Origin: Rhizorhabdus sp.
GTDB lineage: Bacteria; Pseudomonadota; Alphaproteobacteria; Sphingomonadales; Sphingomonadaceae
Assembly (NCBI RefSeq): GCF_018006725.1
Contig: NZ_JAGMXV010000015.1
Coordinates: 1 to 43,780, forward strand
Length of the DNA: 43,780 nucleotides
Direction: 5' to 3'
The notes under the pieces are model-generated. The model had not been told where the DNA came from and did not search any database. It worked only from the letters and a program-made list of their open reading frames with translations. Below are positions 1 to 7,807 of the stretch, piece by piece; positions within the stretch are counted from its first letter, which is position 1; each line of letters starts with the position of its first letter. The position numbers and the translations under genes are program-made.

Positions 1-123
1 GTCGCTCCGGGCGCGAGGTTCAGGCGGCGGAAGAACTCCTGGCGCGGGCTCTCGACGGCCTTCTGCAGCGCCTTGAGCGCGGCGTCACCGGGGGACGCGA
101 TATAGGCCCCCGCCGCCTGCTCG
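1..123 (-). pseudogene. Malonyl-CoA decarboxylase fragment (N-terminal domain)
   Basis: Read on the minus strand from about base 120 to the window edge, the frame gives a helical stretch ending in SPRQEFFRRLNLAPGA. I recognise this as the conserved 'PRQEL-RRLN-APGG' segment of the malonyl-CoA decarboxylase N-terminal helical domain. The enzyme decarboxylates malonyl-CoA to acetyl-CoA. The recognisable match stops at about base 118-123, where the plus strand switches abruptly to PQQ-dehydrogenase sequence. In-frame codons continue upstream but are antisense to that gene and do not look like the family. The gene therefore seems to have lost its 5' end, and its 3' part lies outside the window. 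The call rests on about 40 residues, so a related helical domain is possible. Confidence 0.6.
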
Positions 124-1629
124 ACCCGCATCATCCTCGCGACGGTCGACATGCGGATCATCGCGCTCGACGCGCGCAGCGGGCGGCCCTGCGCCGGCTT
201 CGGCGACAAGGGCACGGTGCGCGTCGACCCCGGCAAGCTCCACCATCGCGGCGAGGTCAAGCTCGCCGCCCCCGCCGCGATCGTCCGCGACAGCATCGTC
301 ATCGGCACGTCGGTGCTCGACAATGTCCGCGCCAATGCGCCGCGCGGCATCATCCGCGCCTTCGACGCGCGCAGCGGGCGGCAGATCTGGACCTTCGACC
401 CGATCCCGCAGGAGGGCGGCCCCGACCGCGACTGGATGGGCGACAGCCGCCACACCACCGGCGCCGCCAATGTCTGGTCGGTGATCGCGGGCGACCCGGC
501 CCTCAACATGGTCTATCTGCCGACGTCGAGCGCCTCGCCCGATTATTATGGCGGGCTGCGGCCCGGCGACAATCGCCACGCCAACAGCACGGTCGCGCTC
601 GATGCCGCGACCGGCAAACTCGTCTGGGCCCGCCAGCTGATCCACCACGACATCTGGGACTATGACACCCCCGCCCAGCCGACGCTGGTCGACATCACGC
701 GCGGCGGGCGGCGCATTCCCGCGCTCGTCCAGCCGACCAAGCAGGGCTATGTCTTCGTCCTCGACCGGCGCACCGGCGCGCCGCTCTTCCCGATCGACGA
801 GGTGCCCGTGCCGCAGGGCGGCGTGCCCGGCGAATGGCTCTCCCCCACCCAGCCGCGCCCGCGCCTGCCCAAACCGATCGTCCCGCAGAGCATCACCCCC
901 GACCAGGCCTGGGGCTTCACCCCCTGGGACCGGGGCAAGTGTCGCGACCTGATCGCGCACTATCGCTCCGAAGGCCTGTTCACCCCGATCACGACGCGCG
1001 GCACGATCACCTATCCAGCGGCGTCGGGCGGTGCCAACTGGGGCGGCGGCGCGATCGATCCGGTGCGGCAGATCTTCTACGTCAACAGCAGCCGGGTCGC
1101 CTCGGTCATCAAGCTGCGCCCGCGCAAGCCGGGGGGCAGCGGCACCGTCCAGCTGTCGGCGCATGAAGACGTGTCGCCGATGGCCGGCACCCCTTATGAC
1201 GTAAAGCGCGAGTGGCTCCTTTCCCCGCTCGGCGCCCCCTGCACGCCGCCGCCCTGGGGCGGCCTCACCGCGATCGATCTGCGCAGCGGCCGCATCCTGT
1301 GGGATGTTCCGCTGGGCACGATCAACGACCGCCTGCCGATCCCTCTCCCCGTGGACATCACGCTGGGGACCCCGAATATCGGCGGGCCGGTCGCAACGGG
1401 CGGCGGCGTGCTCTTCATCGCCGCGACGATGGACCGCAACCTGCGCGCGATCGACATGCGCAGCGGCAAGCTGCTGTGGCAGGACCGTCTGCCCGGCGGC
1501 AGCCAGACCACGCCGATGAGCTATGTCACCGGCGGCCGCCAGTTCGTGGTCGTGTCATCGGGGCAGCATATGTGGTTCCAGACGCCCCGCTCGGACGAGC
1601 TGATCGCCTACGCCCTGCCGGCGAAGTGA
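121..1629 (+). pseudogene. 5'-truncated PQQ-dependent (glucose-type) dehydrogenase
   Basis: This is a quinoprotein beta-propeller dehydrogenase of the membrane/periplasmic glucose dehydrogenase type, which oxidises sugars or alcohols with PQQ. The visible repeats are typical: IALDARSGRP, TTGAANVWSVIAGD, the HHDIWDYDTPAQP motif, and late blades with IDLRSGRILW and IDMRSGKLLW. Homology begins at about base 121 (TRIILATVD). An in-frame TAG sits at 103-105, and the bases before the junction belong to an opposite-strand gene. The signal peptide or membrane segments and the first propeller blades are missing. The first ATG (151) gives 492 residues, against roughly 600-800 in the family. No signal peptide or convincing RBS precedes it, so it is probably non-functional. 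Its 3' end overlaps the convergent TetR gene by 22 bp. Confidence 0.8.
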
Positions 1630-2420
1630 AGCCCGGCATCGCGCTCGGCGCGGTTGGTCGACGCCGCCGCGCCGATCTCGCTCATCCCCAGCTCGCGATG
1701 CTTTTCGGCGAGCAGCGCGACATAATGGCGGCGCACCTCGCCCTCCAGTGACAGGATCGCGCTCTTCAGGAAATTGGCGTGGAGCTCGATGCAGCAGGTC
1801 GGCCCGTCGATCGTCCCTACCGCCCAGCGATGATAGATGACGAACTCGGTCGCGACGAGCTCCTGCGCGATCCGCTCCAGGTCCAGATCGGTGCAGGCAT
1901 GGCCCGCCTCGATCTCCCGGTCGAGCCAGTTGCGGAAGCGGTTATAGGCGACCGAGCCGAGCTCGCGGATCGCGGCGGGGCGCGGCACCGACGAGAAGAA
2001 GAAGTCGATCACCGTCCGCGCATAGAGCGAGTCCCGGTACATTTCGGCCACCATCCAGTCGAGTTCCTTGAACACGACCTCGATGGTGTACTCCTTCTTC
2101 TTGCGCGCGATGTGCCGGCGAACCTCGCGCAGCCGGTCGGCCACCGTCGCGAAGATGACGCCTTCCTTGTCGCCATAGAGGCGGTAGAGCGTCCGCGGCG
2201 CGACATCGGCCTCGCGGCTCAGCCGCTCGATGGTGAGGCCCTGCACCCCGCCCTCGCCGAGGATATTGTGCGCGGCATTGATGATGCGCGCGCGGCGCTC
2301 GGTCATCCCCTGGCTGGCATAGCGCTTGCGGGCGCGCGGCTTGCCCGGCGCAGCGTCGGCGTCGATGTCCCCGGCCTCGATGTCAGCGGGGTCGATGTCG
2401 CCAGAGTCGATGTCGGTCAT
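1608..2420 (-). CDS. TetR/AcrR family transcriptional regulator
   Basis: This 270-residue protein has a TetR N-terminal DNA-binding domain. A helix (RRARIINAAHNILGEGG) is followed by the helix-turn-helix LTIERLSREADVAPRTLYRLYGDKEGV, then a helical ligand-binding half with no recognisable specificity. I chose the ATG at 2420 because the longer open frame (to 2477) would run into the upstream nitronate monooxygenase gene. The N-terminal tail of about 25 residues is odd: an acidic run of Asp-Ile/Ala-Asp repeats followed by a basic KPRARKR patch before the HTH. It lies 32 bp downstream of the nitronate monooxygenase stop on the same strand and may be co-transcribed with it. The ligand and targets are unknown. 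Confidence 0.85.
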   Translation of the reverse strand: MTDIDSGDIDPADIEAGDIDADAAPGKPRARKRYASQGMTERRARIINAAHNILGEGGVQGLTIERLSREADVAPRTLYRLYGDKEGVIFATVADRLREVRRHIARKKKEYTIEVVFKELDWMVAEMYRDSLYARTVIDFFFSSVPRPAAIRELGSVAYNRFRNWLDREIEAGHACTDLDLERIAQELVATEFVIYHRWAVGTIDGPTCCIELHANFLKSAILSLEGEVRRHYVALLAEKHRELGMSEIGAAASTNRAERDAGLHFAGRA

Positions 2421-2452
2421 TGCGGACAGGCTAATCCCTAAAGCGCCTGTCG

Positions 2453-3448
2453 TCACGCTCCGGAGACGTCCTGCCAACTGGCCTTAGTGCGCAAAGCGGC
2501 GATCGCCGCGCCATATTCGCGCTCCAGCGTCGCCACCCGATCGGCGACGCTCTCGACCGCCTTGACCGCGCCCACGCCCTGGCCCGAGCCCCAGATGTCG
2601 CGCCACGCCTTCGCATCGGTGCCGGAGGCCGATCCGAAATCCATCGCGGTCGGGTCGCGCTCGGGCAGGGCATCGGGGTCCATCCCCGCCGTCACGATCG
2701 ACGAGCGCAGATAATTGCCGTGCACGCCCGTAAAATAGCTCGAATAGACGATGTCCGACGCGCCCGCCTCGACGATCGCCTGCTTATAGCCGTCGACTGC
2801 GTTCGCCTCCTTCGTCGCGATCCAGGGCGAGCCGATATAGGCGAAGTCCGCGCCCAGCGCCTGCGCCGCCAGGATCGACCGGCCATTGGCGATCGCCCCC
2901 GACAGCGCGACGAGGCCGTCGAACCACTCGCGCACCTCCTGCACCAGCGCAAAGGGCGACAGCGTCCCCGCATGCCCGCCCGCGCCCGCCGCGACGAGGA
3001 TCAGCCCGTCGGCGCCGCGCTCGACCGCCTTGCGCGCAAAGCGGTCGTTGATGACGTCGTGCAGCACGATCCCGCCCCAGCCATGCACCCCGGCATTGAC
3101 GTCCTCGCGCACGCCGAGCGAGGTGATCACCAGCGGCACCTTCCACTTGGCGCAGACCTGCAGGTCATGCTCGAGCCGGTCGTTCGAGCGGTGGACGATC
3201 TGGTTGACCGCGAAGGGCGCGGCCGGCCGGTCGGGATGCGCGCGATCATGCGCCGCCAGTTCCTCGGTGATCCGGTGCAGCCACTCGTCGAGCTGACTCG
3301 CCGGCCGCGCATTGAGCGCGGGAAAGCTCCCGACGATCCCCGCTTTGCACTGGGCGATGACCAGCTCGGGCCCGGACACGATGAACATCGGCGAACCGAT
3401 GACCGGCAGGCGCAGCGTGTCGAAGATCGGATATCGGGAGGCAGACAT
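2453..3448 (-). CDS. Nitronate monooxygenase (2-nitropropane dioxygenase family)
   Basis: This is an FMN-dependent TIM-barrel oxygenase of 331 residues, the usual family length. Family features include the N-terminal LRLPVIGSPMFIVSGPEL, the phosphate-binding segment GADGLILVAAGAGGHAG, and LVALSGAIANGRSILAAQALGADFAYIGSPW. The family oxidises alkyl nitronates such as propionate-3-nitronate. Several members instead act as enoyl reductases, so the true substrate is uncertain. The ATG at 3448 is preceded by a weak GGAAAG about 10 bases upstream. The gene sits directly before the TetR gene, which could control it. Downstream of its promoter side lies the low-GC insert. Confidence 0.88.
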   Translation of the reverse strand: MSASRYPIFDTLRLPVIGSPMFIVSGPELVIAQCKAGIVGSFPALNARPASQLDEWLHRITEELAAHDRAHPDRPAAPFAVNQIVHRSNDRLEHDLQVCAKWKVPLVITSLGVREDVNAGVHGWGGIVLHDVINDRFARKAVERGADGLILVAAGAGGHAGTLSPFALVQEVREWFDGLVALSGAIANGRSILAAQALGADFAYIGSPWIATKEANAVDGYKQAIVEAGASDIVYSSYFTGVHGNYLRSSIVTAGMDPDALPERDPTAMDFGSASGTDAKAWRDIWGSGQGVGAVKAVESVADRVATLEREYGAAIAALRTKASWQDVSGA

Positions 3449-3807
3449 GACTCACTTTCCGCATGGGGCAAGGGGTTTACGGTAATGCCATGGGGGAAGT
3501 TGGGGTGGATGCCAAGGGGGGCCATCCAAGGCCGTTGCACGCTTATGACGGCAAATGGGACAAACCTACTGATCGCCGTCGCTTGTGGCCGCGCCTGGTT
3601 GCGTCGTAACGAGTCATTCGTGAAGTCGAGTGAGCCCTCTGATCTATGTTCGGGCTGAGGATCCTGCGGACGGAGGATTCCATCACCGAATCTGATAAGC
3701 GGCCGTTCGTTCAGGCACCGCGAGCGCGGGTCGCCTGCTTGGACCTTGGCGACTGTCTCGCCTTGGGCTCGATTTGCGATCTGTGGCGCCTTCGTTGGAG
3801 CACTAGA
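3449..3807. other. Intergenic stretch at the edge of the low-GC insert
   Basis: About 360 bases separate the nitronate monooxygenase start from the stop of the 789-codon low-GC gene. The first 130-190 bases still look like the host chromosome. GC content then falls towards base 3810. The open frames here are short and lack RBS or family resemblance, so I call no gene. The promoter of the nitronate monooxygenase gene must lie in the left part. One copy of the 9-bp direct repeat GAGCCCTCT lies at 3632-3640. No convincing terminator hairpin was found behind the low-GC gene. Confidence 0.5.
3632..3640 (+). repeat. Direct repeat GAGCCCTCT, left copy
   Basis: This is an exact 9-bp match to bases 6269-6277. 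The pair lies on either side of the low-GC 789-codon gene, about 2.6 kb apart. It could be a target-site duplication or an attachment core from the insertion, but a 9-mer match by chance in flanks of this size is also plausible. No tRNA gene or integrase accompanies it. Confidence 0.35.
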
Positions 3808-6177
3808 TCAGTCGTTAGCCGGCGGCGTTGTTACGAGGAGTGGCGAAGGCGCGCGTGCAATGTTCAAGGAAGGCCAGAAAGCGGGGTTTATGATGTACAT
3901 CGCGTGATCATCCCGCCCTTCGCGGATCTTGAGAATTTTGAGGTCATATCCAACAGTGTATATGTAAAAGTCATTACCAGCTGTTCGTATCCCCAATATA
4001 CCGTAATATAGGAGAAAATCTAATACGGCCGCATGCTCATTTTTATCTATACCAGCATCTCGAAAAATTACCAGCAATTCAGGCTTTGTTAGGCTGCTTT
4101 TGGCGTCTAGGAAATGGTATAAAAGATCTCTGGCGTCCGGATAAACGTCGCTCAACTCACGATCAAGCTCCTGAAGGAGGTCTTTAGAGTAAGCATTAAT
4201 GCCTTTCTCAATATCTTCCTCCTCAATTCTCTCATGTCGGAAATTAGTAGCAAATCCCTTGCAGTGATTGAAAATTTTAAGAAGATTACGCGGTCGCATC
4301 AGTGACTGCTCAATCATGAAAGCTGACGTTTCCTCTCCTTTGAAATGTGGCGCGCAAATCTGACGCCATAAAACGTCAAACTCAACGTTCCGCTTCCCAT
4401 CAAAAGAAGACACAAGGCGCAAACGCAGCAATTCCCGCAAAAGATCGGAGTCAGACCAATCCAGAGTTGCACGCAATTCTTTGCCGTAGTCAGCGCTATG
4501 CTTCATTAAATGATCGTAGACATCATTCCGGACAAAAACTATGCAATGGAAGTCGTGGCCATCTCTTCTCATATCCCGCTCTAGACGCCGACCGGCATCA
4601 ACTAGACAACGGAGAACGATGATATCGAGAACGTCGATTCCGTGGAGATTCCATCCTCTATCCAAGTTATCAAAGAGGATCCAGACGGACTCTTTATGCT
4701 CAAGATAATCGGAGATGCGTTGCCGCAATATTTTGATATCGTGCGAGTATAGAAGCTCAGTGACCTGCGCAGCCGTCAATCTCTGGCCATCATCTTGGCT
4801 AAACTTGGATCGATATTCATTGATGATTTTCTCGGAGAGCCTTGAAAGTCTTTCGGCGAAATCGCCTTCAGACGAAAAATCGGGTGTACGATAGGAACGC
4901 TCGAGATCTGAGTACAGCTGATAAATCGTATGGTTTTGCCTGTAGGTAGAAGCATCTTTCTCCAGAAGCTTATACGCCACTTCTAACAGGATTAAGTACT
5001 CCCAGAATGCAGTCACGAGATGCTCCCGCGCGCCTTCGGTTAGATGATCTAAAATGTCTTCTTTGAGCTTTATAAGCTGATAGCCCTCAGGCTTTAGATC
5101 GACGACAATATTCCGCTTATCAGAGCGCGTTTTATTGCGAACGCTGATCCACAGTGCAGTCTTTCCAGACCCCTTGCGGCCCACAACAAGATTTACTTCA
5201 CCTCGTAGGGCGCGTTCATACTCGGGAGTGCGGAGATAATATCGACCCAACGTTGTCATCTCATTCTCAGCGCGGGGATCGCCAACGTCCAACGCTTGGA
5301 GCTTCGTGAGGAACTCCTCTCCATCGGAGTCAGATTGCGAACTGTATTCTACAATCTCTGGGCAAAAGCCCGCGACGGCATCGATAATATCCTCTTCCCG
5401 CTTATAGGGTTTGACTATGTCACGTATATCAAGCGGAGCGCTAAACGTGACTGGCGCCACTACCAACCGCGGCTTCCCCATGCCGTCAGCCAGACCAAGT
5501 ACGAACATCGCGCGGATGTTCTGCAGAACGGACCCTTCAATGGTATCGTCTTGAAGCGGTACAGCGATGCCGGAAGATTCCGCGACCTGGCGGACGGCCT
5601 CGGTTGCAGAAAGGCGCAGGTCCTCATCGGGGTTGAATGTGCGATGGTATCGGTAGCCAGCCTTCTTCAGTCGTGATAGGAGCAGCTTCACCGCCTGATT
5701 TCGCATCGGCGGCTCGACGACATAGACCAACGCCTTTCTGTTTAACGGAAATGCGATTGGCAGCGGAGTTGGATCGATGTGAGCTGACAGTCTTTGCTGT
5801 AGATCTTCGACACCTTCGTACTCATGGTAGCCGAGGGTGTCGAAGATGCCGGCAGCATTGGCGAGAGTCTTGTCTCCCTTGGTATGGCGATGCCTTATAA
5901 GGAAGACACGCTTAGACCGACCTATCGCGAAGCCGATTTCATAGATAACATTCAGATTCAGATAGGTTATGTCGGCCACTATGAACGGTGATTCATCGAT
6001 GCGTTCAAGGATCGGCGAAACCAGCGGGGTCCCAGGCACGTCGTTAAACTGCCACGGCTCGTAGATCACCGGCAGAGGTTTTGCGTTCGCTCGCTGCACA
6101 GCGCTGAAAATTGCCTGACTGACATGCTCATCGGCTGACGAATAGGCTACAAACACCACGCTCTTTTGATTTCCCAT
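3808..6177 (-). CDS. NDT/TIR-like domain plus P-loop ATPase; candidate anti-phage protein
   Basis: This 789-residue protein has AT-rich codons unlike all its neighbours, a sign of transfer. Residues about 6-95 form a Rossmann-like domain (VVFVAYSSADEHV ... FIVADITYLNLNVIYEIGFAIGRSKRVFLI). The pattern D-x6-N-x3-E-x-G resembles nucleoside 2'-deoxyribosyltransferase and TIR-type domains. Residues about 145-245 look like a second such fold (ALVYVVEPP ... NIRAMFVLGLADGMGKPRLVV). A P-loop NTPase follows: Walker A GRKGSGKT at 333-340, Walker B WILFDNLD at 499-506, a sensor-like FVRNDVYDHL at 548-557, RPRNLL at 628-633, and an alpha-helical C-terminal region. It resembles the 'Sll1717-type' P-loop ATPases. 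Base- or NAD-cleaving domains joined to such ATPases are common in bacterial immunity, so an abortive-infection role is an inference. The ATG at 6177 has AGGTAGG upstream. It appears to be a lone gene. Confidence 0.75.
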   Translation of the reverse strand: MGNQKSVVFVAYSSADEHVSQAIFSAVQRANAKPLPVIYEPWQFNDVPGTPLVSPILERIDESPFIVADITYLNLNVIYEIGFAIGRSKRVFLIRHRHTKGDKTLANAAGIFDTLGYHEYEGVEDLQQRLSAHIDPTPLPIAFPLNRKALVYVVEPPMRNQAVKLLLSRLKKAGYRYHRTFNPDEDLRLSATEAVRQVAESSGIAVPLQDDTIEGSVLQNIRAMFVLGLADGMGKPRLVVAPVTFSAPLDIRDIVKPYKREEDIIDAVAGFCPEIVEYSSQSDSDGEEFLTKLQALDVGDPRAENEMTTLGRYYLRTPEYERALRGEVNLVVGRKGSGKTALWISVRNKTRSDKRNIVVDLKPEGYQLIKLKEDILDHLTEGAREHLVTAFWEYLILLEVAYKLLEKDASTYRQNHTIYQLYSDLERSYRTPDFSSEGDFAERLSRLSEKIINEYRSKFSQDDGQRLTAAQVTELLYSHDIKILRQRISDYLEHKESVWILFDNLDRGWNLHGIDVLDIIVLRCLVDAGRRLERDMRRDGHDFHCIVFVRNDVYDHLMKHSADYGKELRATLDWSDSDLLRELLRLRLVSSFDGKRNVEFDVLWRQICAPHFKGEETSAFMIEQSLMRPRNLLKIFNHCKGFATNFRHERIEEEDIEKGINAYSKDLLQELDRELSDVYPDARDLLYHFLDAKSSLTKPELLVIFRDAGIDKNEHAAVLDFLLYYGILGIRTAGNDFYIYTVGYDLKILKIREGRDDHAMYIINPAFWPSLNIARAPSPLLVTTPPAND

Positions 6178-6241
6178 AGTTTGTGCCTACCTTTTTTATG
6201 AAATTATGGCACGGCTAGCCGTCGAAGAGAACGCCTATTAT

Positions 6242-6268
6242 CGCTGCATCCGCTGCATCCGCTGCATC
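6242..6268 (+). repeat. Three tandem copies of CGCTGCATC
   Basis: Three exact 9-bp copies lie immediately before the right copy of the GAGCCCTCT repeat, about 65 bases upstream of the start of the low-GC gene. They could be a slippage-prone tract, protein-binding iterons for that gene's promoter, or debris at the insertion edge. The remainder of the 6178-6459 gap shows no credible gene. Confidence 0.7.
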
Positions 6269-6277
6269 GAGCCCTCT
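6269..6277 (+). repeat. Direct repeat GAGCCCTCT, right copy
   Basis: This is the partner of bases 3632-3640. It lies on the upstream side of the low-GC gene, at about the point where GC content returns to the chromosomal level. Confidence 0.35.
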
Positions 6278-6459
6278 ACTCATCCAACCCACCTTAAACG
6301 GCTGCTTTTTTGGGGCGATGATCCATGCCGTCGAACGTCCGCGTTGTCACAGCGGCAGCGAACGACGGGGAGCAGCCTATGGAACGACCGGCTTCGGGGT
6401 GAACGGACGTTCCGTTACCTGCATCGAAACGGCGTGAGCTGGTCGTGAGCCGCCCCCCC

Positions 6460-6924
6460 CTAATCCAAATTCTCATACAACCGGTTCAGCAACGTCAGCA
6501 GCCGCGAAAAATCCGCTGCGCTGAAGCCCTTCGTCACCCGCTCGTAGATCGGCGCCGTCACGCCGCGCGCGGCGGCCAGTTTTTCGCGGCCCACGTCGGT
6601 CAGCAGCAATTCGGTGATGCGGCCGTCCTGCACGCTCGGCTGGGTTTCGACGAGGCCGGCCTTCGCCATGCGCTCGACGATGCGCATCATCGTCGACAGG
6701 TTGATCACCGCCGATCGGGCGACCTGGCCGATGGCGAGGGGGGATTGTTCGCCGAGGATCATCAGCACGCGCCAGGTGGGGATGTCGATTCCCAGCCCGC
6801 GCAGTTCCGCCTCGATCACGACATTGTAGCGGCTGACCGCGCGGTTCAGCAGATAGAAGGGATAGGCATCGACGCGGAAGTCTTCCGACCCCGGATTTCC
6901 CAGCGGACGCAGATCCTTAGCCAC
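6460..6924 (-). CDS. MarR family regulator, divergent from the isatin-hydrolase-like gene
   Basis: This 154-residue winged-helix regulator has the MarR layout. A helix (YPFYLLNRAVSRYNVVIEAELR) leads to the HTH region WRVLMILGEQSPLAIGQVARSAVINLSTMMRIVERMAKAGLVE and the wing QPSVQDGRITELLLTDVG. It is transcribed away from the cyclase/oxidoreductase genes. The 85-bp shared promoter region contains a near-perfect 16-bp palindrome, so it probably represses both directions until an effector binds. By context, the effector would be isatin, a related indole compound or a CoA thioester. MarR-type repressors are also known from bacterial auxin-degradation loci, so that link is worth considering. The ATG at 6924 is the first plausible start. 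Confidence 0.88.
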   Translation of the reverse strand: MAKDLRPLGNPGSEDFRVDAYPFYLLNRAVSRYNVVIEAELRGLGIDIPTWRVLMILGEQSPLAIGQVARSAVINLSTMMRIVERMAKAGLVETQPSVQDGRITELLLTDVGREKLAAARGVTAPIYERVTKGFSAADFSRLLTLLNRLYENLD

Positions 6925-6947
6925 GCTTGTCTTCCCATCAGGATTTT

Positions 6948-6963
6948 ACTTGCATCTGCAAGT
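6948..6963. promoter_or_regulatory. Palindromic MarR operator candidate
   Basis: ACTTGCATCTGCAAGT has perfect 7-bp arms around a 2-bp centre. It lies between the divergent MarR gene (start 6924) and the cyclase gene (start 7010), 23 bp upstream of the former and 46 bp upstream of the latter. Size and placement suit a MarR dimer. No second copy was noticed elsewhere in the window. Confidence 0.65.
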
Positions 6964-7009
6964 TTTTCGAGTCAGCTTGATGACTGCTCATTGCTTGGGA
7001 GGAAGCACG

Positions 7010-7792
7010 ATGTCCAGCACGCAGACGCTTATGGATTTCGCTACGGCGATCGGTCAGGACCGGATCCGGGTCGTCGACCTGACGCAGACGCTGTCGGAGG
7101 ACACGCCGGTCCTCGTCCTACCCCCCGAATTCGGCCAGTGCGCGCCCTTCTCGCGCGAGGAAATCTCGCGCTATGACGAGCGCGGCGTCGCCTGGTACTG
7201 GAGCAACTTCACCGTCAGCGAACATACCGGCACGCATTTCGATGCGCCGGTCCACTGGATCTCGGGCGCGGAGCTCGAGAATAACAGCGTCGACAAGGTG
7301 CCGCCGCAGAAGCTGATCGCGCCCGCCGTCGTGATCGACTGTTCGGCCGAGGCCGCCGCCGATGCCGACTTCCTGCTGAAGGTCGAGCATATCGCGGCGT
7401 GGGAAGCGCAGCATGGCACGATCCCGGCTGGCAGCTGGGTGCTGTTCCGCACCGACTGGTCGAAGCGCGACGTCGACGCCTACACCAACCGCCGCGAGGA
7501 TGGCGCCCACACGCCGGGGCCGAGCACCGAGGCCATCCGCTTCCTGATCGACGAGCGCAGGATATTGGGCTTCGGGGTCGAGACGATCGGCACCGACGCA
7601 GGGCAAGCGCATCTGCTCGAGCCGCCCTATCCCGCGCACACGCTGCTCCACGCCGCCGGCCTCTATGGCCTGCAGTGCCTGGAGAATCTCGACCAGCTGC
7701 CGCCGACCGGCGCGGTCGTCGTCGCGCCGCCGCTGAAGATCCGCGACGGTTCGGGCAGCCCGCTGCGCGTGCTCGCGCTCGTCGCGGCCTGA
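7010..7792 (+). CDS. Cyclase-family metal hydrolase, isatin hydrolase-like
   Basis: This 260-residue member of the cyclase/kynurenine-formamidase superfamily carries the metal-binding motif HTGTHFDAPVH, with His72, His76, Asp78 and His82. Around it are VVDLTQTLSEDTPV, ISRYDERGVAWYW, VLFRTDWSKR, VETIGTDAG and LDQLPPTGAVVVAPPLKI. The pattern resembles isatin hydrolases, Mn-dependent enzymes that open isatin to isatinate, more than KynB, which is shorter. Assignment to isatin is from memory of the family and remains an inference. GGGAGGAAG sits 4 bases before the ATG at 7010. The open frame extends back to 6950 but that would overlap the operator palindrome. The 2-oxoacid oxidoreductase pair follows after 15 bp, implying one operon. 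Confidence 0.8.
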   Translation: MSSTQTLMDFATAIGQDRIRVVDLTQTLSEDTPVLVLPPEFGQCAPFSREEISRYDERGVAWYWSNFTVSEHTGTHFDAPVHWISGAELENNSVDKVPPQKLIAPAVVIDCSAEAAADADFLLKVEHIAAWEAQHGTIPAGSWVLFRTDWSKRDVDAYTNRREDGAHTPGPSTEAIRFLIDERRILGFGVETIGTDAGQAHLLEPPYPAHTLLHAAGLYGLQCLENLDQLPPTGAVVVAPPLKIRDGSGSPLRVLALVAA

Positions 7793-7807
7793 TCGGGGAG
7801 CAGGGGC

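Noticed and set aside
3646-4011. Short plus-strand frame at the left edge of the low-GC insert
   Set aside because: It runs antisense into the end of the 789-codon gene and has no recognisable motif or RBS.
6206-6448. Small plus-strand frame starting with Met and containing a CIRCIRCI repeat
   Set aside because: It arises from the tandem 9-bp repeat; no RBS, no family match, and it overlaps the promoter region of the low-GC gene.
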